This document shows, in pieces, positions 41,692 through 50,605 of a stretch of DNA of 51,063 bases. A model generated the notes under the pieces. The model was not told where the DNA came from. It saw only the letters and a program-made list of their open reading frames with translations, and made no database searches. The DNA lies in NCBI GenBank assembly GCA_947385955.1, contig CANDNA010000024.1, forward strand, positions 1-51,063. Direction: 5' to 3'. Numbering within the stretch: the stretch's first letter is position 1; each line of letters opens with the position of its first letter. Source of the stretch: an uncultured Clostridia bacterium. Lineage in GTDB: Bacteria; Bacillota; Clostridia; Lachnospirales; Lachnospiraceae. Position numbers and translations under genes: made by a program.

Positions 41692-43494
41692 TTATTCCAG
41701 CCGTTTCCATAAGACGGCGAAAGGACAGGGGCCGGTTTCCAATACCATCTGATGAAATCTCAGATCGCTGTATGCCTCTCCCCATTTGGCTTTTGCGGCT
41801 TCTTTTAACAGCTCAAATTCCAGATAGCCCACATAGTATTTGGGATAGTTGGCCGGCTCTTCTACAATGTATTCATAAATATTGCGGGTAATCTCCGGCT
41901 GTGAAATACCGAATTTGCTCAACAGGGTGTGTACTTTGTCATAGTCGGCGCCTTTATAGTGTATTTCCAGATCCAGCAGAGAATACAGGCAGAGCTGAAT
42001 GCTACGGTTGATGCGCATGGCATCTGCCAGAAGCAGAACATCTTCGGAGCAGTCCGGATTCTGTTCCCGGATCCATTCTTTTCCGTATTCATAGGAGAGC
42101 ATTTCCACATAGAGCGCCCAGCCTTCGGTGTAGCCTCCATAGTGCAGCAGATTCCGGGCCGGATTTACATGGGCTTTCTGCTGATAGAGATGATAGTAAA
42201 TGGTCTGATAGAGATGGCCGGGATAGCCTTCGTGGGCCAGTGTGGTGTACAATTCCAGACCTGCCGGATGGTCTTTTTCGTTTATGTAAATGGAGTTTTC
42301 CGAACAGTCATCAATGGGCGGTGTCAGATAAAAGGCCGGACTGGAATAGTCCTCCAGACTGGCGGAAACCGGTTTGACAGTGCAGGAGAGGGTAGTATCC
42401 TGGGGAATGGCAGGAAAAGAGCCGTCCATCCGGTTTTGCAGATCGTTTAAATACACAGTCGGATCGGCCTGAGGAAATTCTTCTTCGGGGGAGATGGCCA
42501 GCAGGGCAGGGGATTTCTGGACGAGCTGGGCCAGTGCACGGGTATCGTCCTGCAACCGGGCAGCCAGCAGCTGTTCCACCTCTTCCAGAGGCCGGCTGCA
42601 TCCGGTAGTCTGTGAAAAAAGAAAGGCATAGTATGCTTTTCCGTCCGGCAGACCGGCCAGGCCGCCCTCGTTGGTTCCGCTGCCTTTCAGCAGAAGTATG
42701 GCATCGCCCAGGGTTTCATAGGCAGGCATGACACTGTTTAACAGAAGCGCCTGATTCTGCTGCAGATAGTTTTTCTGTTCGGCCGGGGTAAGAAGCTGCC
42801 GGTCAAGCAGGCTTTGCAGACGTTCTGCAAAAGTAGTATGAAGGAAGTGGGTGCCATTGACAAGCTGCCTGGCATCCATAATCTGATAACACTGTTCAAT
42901 GATTTTATCTGCGGCGGAATCGGACATAAACAGCCCGGCCTCCGCTTTTTCTTTTTCATAGGCAGCGATACCTTCCAGATAGGCAGGTATCTGCGCCAGC
43001 AGAGCCAGGTAATTTTCCACATCCTGTTTGCTGCGGAATGTGTATTCTGCCAGCAGAATCGGAAGGCTGGACTGGATGCCGGAGGCCGGAGAAAGAGGCT
43101 CGGCATAATAGGGCCAGTTTTGTTCCTGACTCTGATTTTTCAGATGCTGTGCCAGCAGGAGATAGAGAAGGCGGGATTCCGTTCTGAAAAACAGAGGTTT
43201 TATGCTGTCTGCTGTCTGTTCGTAGCGGGCCAGTTGCAGATAAGCCTGTTCCTGTGCTTCTTTGCTGTAGACAGAGAGCTGGGCCGTATCTTCCGATATC
43301 CCGTATTGCTCCGGCCATGCCAGAATGTAGTGCATGCTCAGTGTATCGCTTTCCAGCTCCCGGCGAAAGAGCGTATCCGTAAAACGATAAAAGCGGAATG
43401 TCTGAATGCCTGCGAATAAGGGGACGGTTAAGAGAGCGGCCAGAAGCAGGGCAGCCGCTTTAAGAATGGGTCGTTTTTTCATGAATTGTTTCAT
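41692..43494 (-). CDS. DUF885 zinc-peptidase-like exported protein
   Basis: Protein of 600 residues with an N-terminal signal or membrane anchor (about residues 8-30). The DUF885 family resembles gluzincin metallopeptidases: LAHEGYPGHLYQ (His421 and the next His five residues on form a HExxxxH-like zinc site) and YTEGWALYVEML (Glu ligand) are both present, together with the IYINEKDHP segment upstream. It should act outside the membrane, on peptides or peptidoglycan stems, but no substrate is known. It is transcribed divergently from the histidine kinase and convergently to fabT. Confidence 0.88.
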   Translation of the reverse strand: MKQFMKKRPILKAAALLLAALLTVPLFAGIQTFRFYRFTDTLFRRELESDTLSMHYILAWPEQYGISEDTAQLSVYSKEAQEQAYLQLARYEQTADSIKPLFFRTESRLLYLLLAQHLKNQSQEQNWPYYAEPLSPASGIQSSLPILLAEYTFRSKQDVENYLALLAQIPAYLEGIAAYEKEKAEAGLFMSDSAADKIIEQCYQIMDARQLVNGTHFLHTTFAERLQSLLDRQLLTPAEQKNYLQQNQALLLNSVMPAYETLGDAILLLKGSGTNEGGLAGLPDGKAYYAFLFSQTTGCSRPLEEVEQLLAARLQDDTRALAQLVQKSPALLAISPEEEFPQADPTVYLNDLQNRMDGSFPAIPQDTTLSCTVKPVSASLEDYSSPAFYLTPPIDDCSENSIYINEKDHPAGLELYTTLAHEGYPGHLYQTIYYHLYQQKAHVNPARNLLHYGGYTEGWALYVEMLSYEYGKEWIREQNPDCSEDVLLLADAMRINRSIQLCLYSLLDLEIHYKGADYDKVHTLLSKFGISQPEITRNIYEYIVEEPANYPKYYVGYLEFELLKEAAKAKWGEAYSDLRFHQMVLETGPCPFAVLWKRLE

Positions 43495-43511
43495 AGATCA
43501 TATGCCTTGTG

Positions 43512-43527
43512 ATTCTTTAGAAAGAAT
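43512..43527. promoter_or_regulatory. Inverted repeat between DUF885 and the kinase gene
   Basis: ATTCTTT-AG-AAAGAAT, two perfect 7-bp arms, centred in the 120-nt divergent region. It could be an operator for either gene. Promoter matches nearby are weak: TTGACG at 43556 with GAAAAT 17 nt later for the kinase. Confidence 0.35.
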
Positions 43528-43614
43528 ATATGAAAAAAGAACAGACAATAGCACGTTGACGGAATGGTATTTTTGTTGGAAAATAAGAGAGATCAAAGAA
43601 AAAAGAGGGGTATT

Positions 43615-45102
43615 ATGACTGACAGGCAGAACAATGAAAAAGTAAAATTTCCGTTAAGGCTGAAAATAGTACTGCTTGTGCTGGTTGCAATCATTCCGCT
43701 TCTGGGTATTGCGGTATATCTGATTACGGCACTGGACAATTATCGGAGCGCTTATGAAGACATTGTCAGCAATATGACGGTTGCCAACAATTATAATCTG
43801 GATTTTAAGGAAGAGCTGGATGAAAGCATCTACAAGCTGGCAGTGGGCTATACTTCCTTTGACAGCATTCAGGATGACGGATCTCTGGAGGATCCTTATG
43901 TGCTGATAGAAGAACTGCGGACTGATTTTACGGATCTGATGGAGATTACCACAGACCGGCAGAGCCGGGTATGGCTGGAAAGTCTGATGCGGAATCTGGA
44001 TACACTGGAAGAGCGGATTAATGATGTGAGAGCCAATGTGGAGCAGGGCGGCAGATATGATGAAAATATGGAAATGCTGGATAACAATGTGTATATTCTG
44101 ACAGAGCTGATTCAGGATGATATTCAGTATTACATCTATTACCAGACCAGAAGTATCGGCAGCCTGACAACACAACTGAATGAACAGGCCAGCAGGTTTA
44201 TACAGCTCTGTATCGGGTTGATAGCCGGCGTGGTGGTATTGGCGATCGTAATCAGTTCCCTGATCCTGAAAAGCATTACCAATCCACTGGAACGGCTGTG
44301 CAGAGTGACAGAACGGATTGCCCGGGGAGAATTTACAGTCAGGGCGCGGATTGATACCAGGGATGAGATCCGGGTGTTGTCTGACAGTGTGGACAATATG
44401 GCGGAAAAGCTGAAAATTATGATCAGCCAGATCAAAGAGGATGAAAGAAAGATGCGGCATGCGGAACTGCGGCTTCTGCAGGAGCAGATCAATCCTCATT
44501 TTCTGTATAATACATTGGATACAGTGGTGTGGCTGATCGAAGGGAATGAGCTGGAAAAAGCGGTTAACATTGTGGTTTCCCTGTCTGAATTTTTCCGCCT
44601 GGTACTGAGCCGGGGCCAGGAGTTTATTACGATACAGGAAGAGGAAATGCATATTCGGAGTTACCTGGAGATACAGCAGGTGCGCTACAGTGATATCCTG
44701 AAATTTGACATTTCCATTGAGCCGGAGCTGTACCGCTACCGGATTCTGAAACTGACACTGCAGCCTCTGGTGGAAAATTCCCTTTATCATGGCATCAAAT
44801 ACAAACGGGCTGAAGGAAGGATCGAAGTGATCGGGAAAAAAGACGGAAACCTGATTCGCTTTCAGGTCAGAGACAACGGCGTGGGGATGGAAGAAGCGGA
44901 GCTTTTAAAGCTGCGGGAGGAGATCAGAAAGCCGTGTAAGGAAACGGAAAAAGGGTTCGGGCTGGCCAATGTCAATGAACGGATTCGTATGAATTTCGGT
45001 TCTCAGTACGGGATGGAGATTGATTCGGTGAGACATCAGGGGACCTGTGTCAGGATTACGATTCCGATGGAATGCATGGAGCATTCCGGAGAGGCAGGGT
45101 AA
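43615..45102 (+). CDS. Sensor histidine kinase (YesM/LytS-like)
   Basis: Membrane kinase of 495 residues. Helix 1 (about 15-40), an extracytoplasmic helical sensor (about 41-195), helix 2 (about 197-217), a HAMP segment and a His_kinase domain follow. The phosphorylated His295 is in QINPHFLYNTLD. The ATPase boxes are QPLVENSLYHGIK (N box), VRDNGVGM and GFGLANVNERIRM. The ATG at 43615 follows AGAGGGG; the earlier in-frame start at 43564 lacks a site. It overlaps nothing but is followed after 2 nt by a YtfQ-like binding protein and then its response regulator (46160), so the three are one operon and probably one sensory system. Confidence 0.92.
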   Translation: MTDRQNNEKVKFPLRLKIVLLVLVAIIPLLGIAVYLITALDNYRSAYEDIVSNMTVANNYNLDFKEELDESIYKLAVGYTSFDSIQDDGSLEDPYVLIEELRTDFTDLMEITTDRQSRVWLESLMRNLDTLEERINDVRANVEQGGRYDENMEMLDNNVYILTELIQDDIQYYIYYQTRSIGSLTTQLNEQASRFIQLCIGLIAGVVVLAIVISSLILKSITNPLERLCRVTERIARGEFTVRARIDTRDEIRVLSDSVDNMAEKLKIMISQIKEDERKMRHAELRLLQEQINPHFLYNTLDTVVWLIEGNELEKAVNIVVSLSEFFRLVLSRGQEFITIQEEEMHIRSYLEIQQVRYSDILKFDISIEPELYRYRILKLTLQPLVENSLYHGIKYKRAEGRIEVIGKKDGNLIRFQVRDNGVGMEEAELLKLREEIRKPCKETEKGFGLANVNERIRMNFGSQYGMEIDSVRHQGTCVRITIPMECMEHSGEAG

Positions 45103-45104
45103 AT

Positions 45105-46145
45105 ATGGGCAGAAAAGGATGGAAACAGGCGGTGCTGGCAATGGGGGCGGCGCTGCTGCTGTCAGTGCAGTGCGGCTGCGGAGCATTTGGGGATACGGTA
45201 CCGGAAGAGACAGCAGAATCGGACGCACACACTTATATACAGGGCAGTGAAGAACTGATCATTGTGGGATTTTCTCAGATTGGCAGTGAGTCTATCTGGA
45301 GGACCGCCAATACCAATTCCATGCATCGGGCACTGAGTGAGGAGAAGGGATATTTCCTGATCAGCGACAATGCCAGGCAGAAACAGGAAAATCAGATCAA
45401 GGCCATTCGCAGTTATATTTCGCAGCGGGTGGATTATATTGTGTTCGCCCCGGTTACGGAGAGCGGATGGGATACGGTGCTGAGGGAGGCTCAGGATGCA
45501 GGGATACCTGTCATCCTGATGGACCGGAAAGCGGATGTGGACGAATCTCTGTATACCACCCGGATCGGAGCGGATCTGACAAGAGAGGGAGAAAAGGCAG
45601 CCCAGTGGCTGGAGGGAGACCTGAAGGAGAAGAACAGGCTGTACGACGATATTAATATTGTGATCCTGCAGGGTACGCTCGGTTCTTCACCAGAGCTGGA
45701 GCGGACAGCAGGGTTTGAATCCATTGCTTCCAGGTATGGGAACTGGCATATTCTGGACCGTCAGACAGGGGAGTTTACCACGGCTAAGGGAAAAGAGGTG
45801 ATGGCGCAGTTTCTGCAGATGTATCCGGATATCGATGTGGTGGTGTCGCAGAATGATGATATGACTTTTGGGGCTATCGAAGCCATTGAGGAGGCGGGTA
45901 TGACCACGGGAATAGGCGGGGATATTATCATCATTTCCTTTGACGCGGTCAGAGAGGCGCTGGAACTGGTACAGGCCGGAAAAATCAATGTGGACATTGA
46001 ATGCAACCCGGAGCAGGGAGAGTATGTGGATATGGTGATACAGATGCTGGAGAAGGGGGAACCGGTGGAAAAGCTCTATATAGTGGAAGAGCGGGTGTTT
46101 ACCCACAGAAACGTGGGAAAATATCTGGAAAGCCGGACCTACTGA
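45105..46145 (+). CDS. YtfQ-like sugar-binding protein of the sensory operon
   Basis: Exported type-I periplasmic-binding fold protein of 346 residues. After a signal sequence ending in a Cys-rich SVQCGCGAF (an imperfect lipobox), the mature part matches YtfQ closely: VGFSQIGSESIWRTANT, RQKQENQIKAIRSYI, FAPVTESGWDTVLREAQDAG, MDRKADVDESLY and GKEVMAQFLQMYPDIDVVVSQNDDMTFGA. E. coli YtfQ binds galactofuranose, so a furanose sugar is a fair guess. Because it is between kinase and response regulator genes with no transporter genes, it likely presents the sugar to the kinase. It is clearly paralogous to the transporter binding protein at 49373-50491, but the ligand segment RQKQENQ is closer to YtfQ than the corresponding DNDNAVQ of that protein. 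Confidence 0.88.
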   Translation: MGRKGWKQAVLAMGAALLLSVQCGCGAFGDTVPEETAESDAHTYIQGSEELIIVGFSQIGSESIWRTANTNSMHRALSEEKGYFLISDNARQKQENQIKAIRSYISQRVDYIVFAPVTESGWDTVLREAQDAGIPVILMDRKADVDESLYTTRIGADLTREGEKAAQWLEGDLKEKNRLYDDINIVILQGTLGSSPELERTAGFESIASRYGNWHILDRQTGEFTTAKGKEVMAQFLQMYPDIDVVVSQNDDMTFGAIEAIEEAGMTTGIGGDIIIISFDAVREALELVQAGKINVDIECNPEQGEYVDMVIQMLEKGEPVEKLYIVEERVFTHRNVGKYLESRTY

Positions 46146-46159
46146 CGAAAGGAGCAGGC

Positions 46160-47788
46160 ATGTTAAAAGTATTTCTGGTAGAGGATGAGAGCATTGTCAG
46201 AGAAGGGCTGCGGGATAACATTATGTGGCAGCAGTATGGGTATCAGTTTGCGGGAGAAGCAGGAGACGGGGAGATGGCGCTGCCTCTGATCCGGAAGGTG
46301 AAACCGGATTTGCTGATTACAGATATCAGGATGCCCTTTATGGACGGCCTGGCATTGTCCAGAATCGTCAGCGCAGAGTTCCCGCAGATGAAGATTCTGA
46401 TTATCAGCGGCTATGATGAATTTGAATATGCCAGACAGGCGATTTCGGTTGGCGTGGAGCAGTATCTGTTGAAACCGATTACCCGGCATGCATTGCAGAA
46501 AGTGCTGGCAGAGATCAGGGAAAAAATTGAAAATGAGCGGGCGCAGGAGGATTATCTGGACAAGTTCAAAGAAGAAATGCTGGAGTATGAGCAGTTTTCC
46601 AGAAGGAATTTTTTTGAAAAAGTGTTTGAAGGCCACCTTTCTGTACAGGAAATATATGAACAGGCCCAGCGGCTTTCCCTGGAGATGGACGCGGAAGGGT
46701 ACAATCTGGCAATGGTCAGTCTGTGGGAAAAACGCAATATCCAGGAGCGGAGCCAGGATTCCCGGCTGACAGCGGGGAAAAGAGAAGAACTGACCCGGTA
46801 TTTTCTCCGGTATCCGGAATACCTGATGTTCCGGTGGAATATCAATACGTATGGGATTTTGATGAAGGGCGAAGAGGAGCAGATGGAGGAGCTGAAGAAA
46901 AAATGTCAGGAAAATATAGTCCGTATCTGCTCCGGACATGACGGGGAAATGGAATGGTACCTGGCGATTGGGGAACCGGTGGCACGTCTGAGCCTTCTTC
47001 CCCAGGTATACAGCAAGGTAAATCATATGATGAGTTACCGCTTTTTAAAGCCGGGACAGCATATTCTGACAATGGAAGCGGATGAAATGCCTGTTTTCCG
47101 AAAAGAAACAGAAGGAAGTTCTCTGGGCGGGGTTGACATTGCCAAAGTGGATCCGGAAATCATCAAAAATTTTCTGATGCGGGGACAGCTTGAAGAAATT
47201 GAAGATTTTGTGGACGGTTACCTGGAAAGCCAGAAAACGGCGCTGCAATCCAGGATGTTCCGGGACTATCTGGTACTGAACATTCGTTTTACCACCATAG
47301 CATTTGTGGAAAAACTGGGGTATACACAGCAGGAGCTGCTGGAGCATACCTGCACGGATAATATGCAGAGCATCAGCCTGAGCATGGAGGAAATGAAGCC
47401 CTACATGGCAGAATTGATGCGCCGTGCCATTGAACTGAGCAACCGGGCGATGGACAGTCAGGGGAAAAAGCTGATTCAAAAGGCAATGGAGTATATTGAA
47501 GAGCATTATACAAAAGAATCCATATCCCTGAACGAGGTGGCAGGAGCGGTGGAAGTCAGCGCCAATTATTTCAGCACCATGTTCAGCCAGGAGATGGAAA
47601 TGACATTTACGGAATATGTGACACAGAAACGGATGGAGCAGGCCAAACTGCTGCTTCGTCAGACAGAAAAGCATACCGGCGACATCGCTCTGGAGGTGGG
47701 ATTCCGGGATCCCCATTATTTCAGTTTTGTCTTTAAAAAGACACAGGGCTGTACACCCCGTGAATACCGCAGCGGCGCAAAGGCATAA
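46160..47788 (+). CDS. Response regulator with AraC-type DNA-binding domain (YesN-like)
   Basis: Protein of 542 residues. The N-terminal receiver has VFLVEDESIVREGL with acidic residues, the phospho-acceptor Asp55 in LLITDIRMPFMDG, and the Lys of YLLKPITRHAL. A central helical region of about 300 residues is typical of the YesN group. The C-terminal AraC HTH pair contains SLNEVAGAVEVSANYFSTMF and TGDIALEVGFRDPHYFS. It is expected to be phosphorylated by the kinase at 43615 and to activate nearby sugar genes, probably the transporter at 49373. The ATG at 46160 has AAAGGAG; the frame upstream overlaps the previous gene and is not coding. Confidence 0.93.
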   Translation: MLKVFLVEDESIVREGLRDNIMWQQYGYQFAGEAGDGEMALPLIRKVKPDLLITDIRMPFMDGLALSRIVSAEFPQMKILIISGYDEFEYARQAISVGVEQYLLKPITRHALQKVLAEIREKIENERAQEDYLDKFKEEMLEYEQFSRRNFFEKVFEGHLSVQEIYEQAQRLSLEMDAEGYNLAMVSLWEKRNIQERSQDSRLTAGKREELTRYFLRYPEYLMFRWNINTYGILMKGEEEQMEELKKKCQENIVRICSGHDGEMEWYLAIGEPVARLSLLPQVYSKVNHMMSYRFLKPGQHILTMEADEMPVFRKETEGSSLGGVDIAKVDPEIIKNFLMRGQLEEIEDFVDGYLESQKTALQSRMFRDYLVLNIRFTTIAFVEKLGYTQQELLEHTCTDNMQSISLSMEEMKPYMAELMRRAIELSNRAMDSQGKKLIQKAMEYIEEHYTKESISLNEVAGAVEVSANYFSTMFSQEMEMTFTEYVTQKRMEQAKLLLRQTEKHTGDIALEVGFRDPHYFSFVFKKTQGCTPREYRSGAKA

Positions 47789-47813
47789 GCCGGGACCGCG
47801 TGCTTTTTATTGT

Positions 47814-48902
47814 TCAGGGGAGGAGTCTGCCGGCGCAGGGGGCGTCGCTTCCTTTGGAAACAAGGCGCCAGGACAGTTCTTCCGGCCAGACGGTTTCTCC
47901 ATGTATCATGCGCAGCAGGGCGGAAGCGGCGGCAGTCCCCATTTCATGTTCCCGATGTGTCAGAGAGGTGATTCTGACAGGGCCCAGTTCGCTCATATAG
48001 CTGTTGTCAAACGAAACTACAGAAATATCTTCCGGCACCCGGATTTGTGCATACCCCAGTTCCCGGATCAGCCAATAGGCAATTTCATCATTCTGGCAGA
48101 TCATGGCAGAACAGAGGCGGGCATTTCTGCGCAGGTAGGCTGTAAGGAAGCCGGTGTCAGATTTGTGCTCCAGCGCTTCCAGATCCCCGGCGTCATACCA
48201 GGCGATCAGATCATCGGAAACGGGAATGCTGAAATCCCGCAGCGCTGCGATAAAGCCGTGGTAGCGTTCCGGTCCCTGGAGCTCGTCTATCTGAAAGATT
48301 CCTCCGATCCGGCTGTGGCCTCTCTGGATCAGATGCTTTTCCAACAGATAACCGCCATAATAATTATCATCCCTGATATAGACAGAAGTGGGAAAGGATG
48401 GATAATATCCGCCTATAAACAGGATAGAGACTCCTTTTTTCCGCATTCGTTCATACAGATCCAGATTGGGATTGGGCAGTGTGGTTTTTGTCCCCTGTAC
48501 CAGCAGGCCGCGGACAGAGGAATCTGTCAGCTCTTCCAGTATCCTGCGTTCCCGGGAGATCTGGAAGCCGGTGGAATAAACATCGGTGCGATATCCTTTT
48601 TCACGCAGTACCGATTTGATATCTGCCAATAGGGCAGGAGTTGTATATTCTTCTGCATTGCCGACGATGATGGCAATGCGGTTTTTCATAGTTCCCAGGC
48701 CGGTGGAAAAAGAACCGCTGCCGCACCGCTTTTCAATCAGGCCTTCTTCGGCCAGAAGCCGGAGGGCAGAGCGGACTGTCTGACGACTGACCTGGTACTG
48801 CTCACAGAGGCTGTTTTCTGAAGGAAGTTTGTAAACATGTCCGGTATGTTCCAGAATCTGCTCCCGCAGCCGGTCGGCAAGACGAATGTATTTTGCAGGC
48901 AT
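47814..48902 (-). CDS. GntR-type HTH / LacI-type sensor repressor (AraR-like)
   Basis: Regulator of 362 residues combining an N-terminal GntR winged helix (about 1-70: YIRLADRLREQI, LPSENSLCEQYQVSRQTVR) with a LacI/periplasmic-binding-like sugar sensor (about 75-340: IAIIVGNAEEYTTPALLADI, VSVVSFDNS-like region, RITSLTHREHEMG). This layout is that of B. subtilis AraR, the L-arabinose repressor; the actual effector here is unknown. It has a strong ribosome site (AAAGGAGGA at 48919-48911) and a good promoter (48963-48935). A palindrome GTACGTAC, the core of known AraR boxes, lies 116 nt upstream of the start codon. It is convergent with the response regulator and divergent from the sugar transporter, so it probably controls the latter. 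Confidence 0.88.
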   Translation of the reverse strand: MPAKYIRLADRLREQILEHTGHVYKLPSENSLCEQYQVSRQTVRSALRLLAEEGLIEKRCGSGSFSTGLGTMKNRIAIIVGNAEEYTTPALLADIKSVLREKGYRTDVYSTGFQISRERRILEELTDSSVRGLLVQGTKTTLPNPNLDLYERMRKKGVSILFIGGYYPSFPTSVYIRDDNYYGGYLLEKHLIQRGHSRIGGIFQIDELQGPERYHGFIAALRDFSIPVSDDLIAWYDAGDLEALEHKSDTGFLTAYLRRNARLCSAMICQNDEIAYWLIRELGYAQIRVPEDISVVSFDNSYMSELGPVRITSLTHREHEMGTAAASALLRMIHGETVWPEELSWRLVSKGSDAPCAGRLLP

Positions 48903-48934
48903 ATCGGCAGTCCTCCTTTCGACGGGATGAAGGC

Positions 48935-48963
48935 ATCATACCATATCGCTATCAGAGGTTCAA
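48935..48963 (-). promoter_or_regulatory. Sigma-A promoter of the AraR-like repressor
   Basis: On the - strand, TTGAAC (48963-48958), a 17-nt spacer and TATGAT (48940-48935). The start codon is 32 nt downstream. Confidence 0.75.
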
Positions 48964-49017
48964 CCATTTTGCAGGGAGCATAAAAATTTCCTGTCACTTC
49001 CATACGGCTTACAGGGA

Positions 49018-49025
49018 GTACGTAC
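49018..49025. promoter_or_regulatory. Palindrome GTACGTAC, candidate AraR-like operator
   Basis: The 8-bp palindrome GTACGTAC is the core of characterised AraR boxes (TTGTACGTACAA). The flanks here (GA..CG) do not match the full box. It lies upstream of the repressor promoter, between the two divergent genes. Confidence 0.4.
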
Positions 49026-49372
49026 CGGTTTTGTTTTTCAGAGTAAAATAATGACCGGGAACAGGATGAAAAATGAACAAAATATGAACAAATAAGAAAA
49101 ATGACAGGGATGAAAAATGGAAAAACAGGTAAAATTTTAAGAGTATCTGGAAGAAAAGAGAGCAAAATTCATAAAAAATCCTACTTACTTAAAATAAAAA
49201 TGAACAAAAAAACAAACCTGTACTATTTTTAAAAGAAAAAACAAAAACCTGTATTGGATATAGTGACAAACATAAAAAAACAGAGGAATCTTTCATTGAC
49301 TCCGGAAAGAGTTTATGAAAAAATAGAATTACAAACGGCGGCTACGCCGGAAAAGAAAGGGAGGATATTTAC

Positions 49373-50491
49373 ATGTTAAGAAAGAAGTTGGCAGTATTAC
49401 TTGCTACAGCCATGGTTGCAGCATCTATCGTTGGATGCGGCGGCGCAGATCAGGCAGCAGCGCCTGCAGATGGAGCTCCTGCAGCAGCAGACGATGCGGC
49501 AGCAGAGGACGCAGCACCTGCAGAGGATGCAGCAGATGACGCAGCGGCAGATGACGCAGCAGAGGCTCCTGCAGCAAGCGGTGACGTAATTACAGTTGGT
49601 TATGCACAGGTTGGACATGAGTCTGACTGGCGTACAGCCAATACCCAGAACTATCAGGATGTATTCAGCGCAGAGAACGGTTATGAACTCAGCCTGATCG
49701 ACTGCGACAATGACAATGCTGTTCAGTTGGAAGCAGTTCGTAACTTTATTACACAGCAGCTTGACTATATCGTAATCGCTCCGATCGAGACAGCAGGCTG
49801 GGATACAGTTCTTCAGGAAGCACAGGATGCAGGCATCCCGGTTATCATCGCTGACCGTGAGATCGATGCAGACGCTTCTCTGTATGACGCATGGGTAGGA
49901 ACCAATACCAAGAACGAAGGCGTTACAGCAGGTAACTGGCTGGCAGAGTATCTGGATGGCAAGGAAGCTAACATCCTGATTATCGAAGGTTCTGTAGGTG
50001 CATCCGCAGCACTTGGCCGTTCCGAAGGTTTTGACGAAGTAGCAGCACAGCACAGCGAGTGGAAGATTCTGGATCATCAGTCCGGTGACTTTACACAGGA
50101 TGGCGGACAGGAAGTTATGGAATCCTTCATCAAGTCTTACGAAGGACAGTTCAACGTAGTTGTATGCCACAATGATAATGAAGCATATGGTGCAATGGAC
50201 GCAATGGATGCAGCAGGTATTACATATGGTGTTGACGGCGACGTAATCATCATCTCCTTTGATGCTACACATGACGGATTACAGTACACTCTGGATGGCA
50301 AGATCAACTGCAACGTAGAGTGCAACCCGATTCAGGCAGCAGTTGTTGCAGAAGTAATTCAGAAGATGCAGAACGGCGAGAGCTTCGAAGCTACCACACT
50401 GGTAAATGATGAAGCATTCGTTGCACCTGGAATTGAAAGCCAGTACGCTACAACAATGACAGAAGAGATATTAGCAGGCCGCGCTTACTAA
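49373..50491 (+). CDS. YtfQ-like sugar ABC transporter binding lipoprotein
   Basis: Surface lipoprotein of 372 residues; the lipobox is IVGC (Cys22), followed by an Ala/Asp-rich linker (about 25-68). The mature protein has TVGYAQVGHESDWRTANTQ, IAPIETAGWDTVLQEAQDAG, ADREIDADASLYDA, EGSVGASAALGRSEGF and GQEVMESFIK, the YtfQ pattern for furanose sugars. It is the ligand-binding subunit of the ABC system whose ATPase begins at 50606. Codon choice differs from that of neighbours (regular GTT, GCA, CTT, ATC use), in line with very high expression. An attenuator hairpin follows. It is paralogous to the sensory protein at 45105-46145. The gene is probably controlled by the response regulator and AraR-like repressor next to it. 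Confidence 0.9.
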   Translation: MLRKKLAVLLATAMVAASIVGCGGADQAAAPADGAPAAADDAAAEDAAPAEDAADDAAADDAAEAPAASGDVITVGYAQVGHESDWRTANTQNYQDVFSAENGYELSLIDCDNDNAVQLEAVRNFITQQLDYIVIAPIETAGWDTVLQEAQDAGIPVIIADREIDADASLYDAWVGTNTKNEGVTAGNWLAEYLDGKEANILIIEGSVGASAALGRSEGFDEVAAQHSEWKILDHQSGDFTQDGGQEVMESFIKSYEGQFNVVVCHNDNEAYGAMDAMDAAGITYGVDGDVIIISFDATHDGLQYTLDGKINCNVECNPIQAAVVAEVIQKMQNGESFEATTLVNDEAFVAPGIESQYATTMTEEILAGRAY

Positions 50492-50515
50492 GATTTAGCG
50501 TATTCTGACAGGTAG

Positions 50516-50549
50516 GGAGGGATTCCTGATGGGTTCCCTCCTTATTTTA
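50516..50549 (+). terminator. Attenuator hairpin between binding-protein and ATPase genes
   Basis: GGAGGGA (50516-50522) pairs with TCCCTCC (50535-50541), followed by the T-rich TTATTTTA. It sits 24 nt after the binding-protein stop and should reduce transcription of the ATPase and permease genes compared with the binding protein. Confidence 0.8.
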
Positions 50550-50605
50550 TAAGTACCATACAAAAGCTGCAGCGCAGGTATGATGGGGAAACAGGAGGTA
50601 GAAGG

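Larger units (their letters stand above)
48903..49372. other. 470-nt regulatory region between the repressor and sugar transporter
   Basis: No gene is supported here. It contains the repressor promoter (48935-48963, -), the palindrome at 49018-49025, two direct repeats ACAAACCTGTACT and ACAAAAACCTGTATT with their CCTGTA cores at 49217-49222 and 49248-49253 (31 nt apart, about three helical turns), a weak TTGACT at 49296 and a small CGGCG-GCTA-CGCCG hairpin (49336-49349) in the transporter leader. The absence of a good sigma-A promoter in the + direction suits an activated promoter. Confidence 0.55.
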
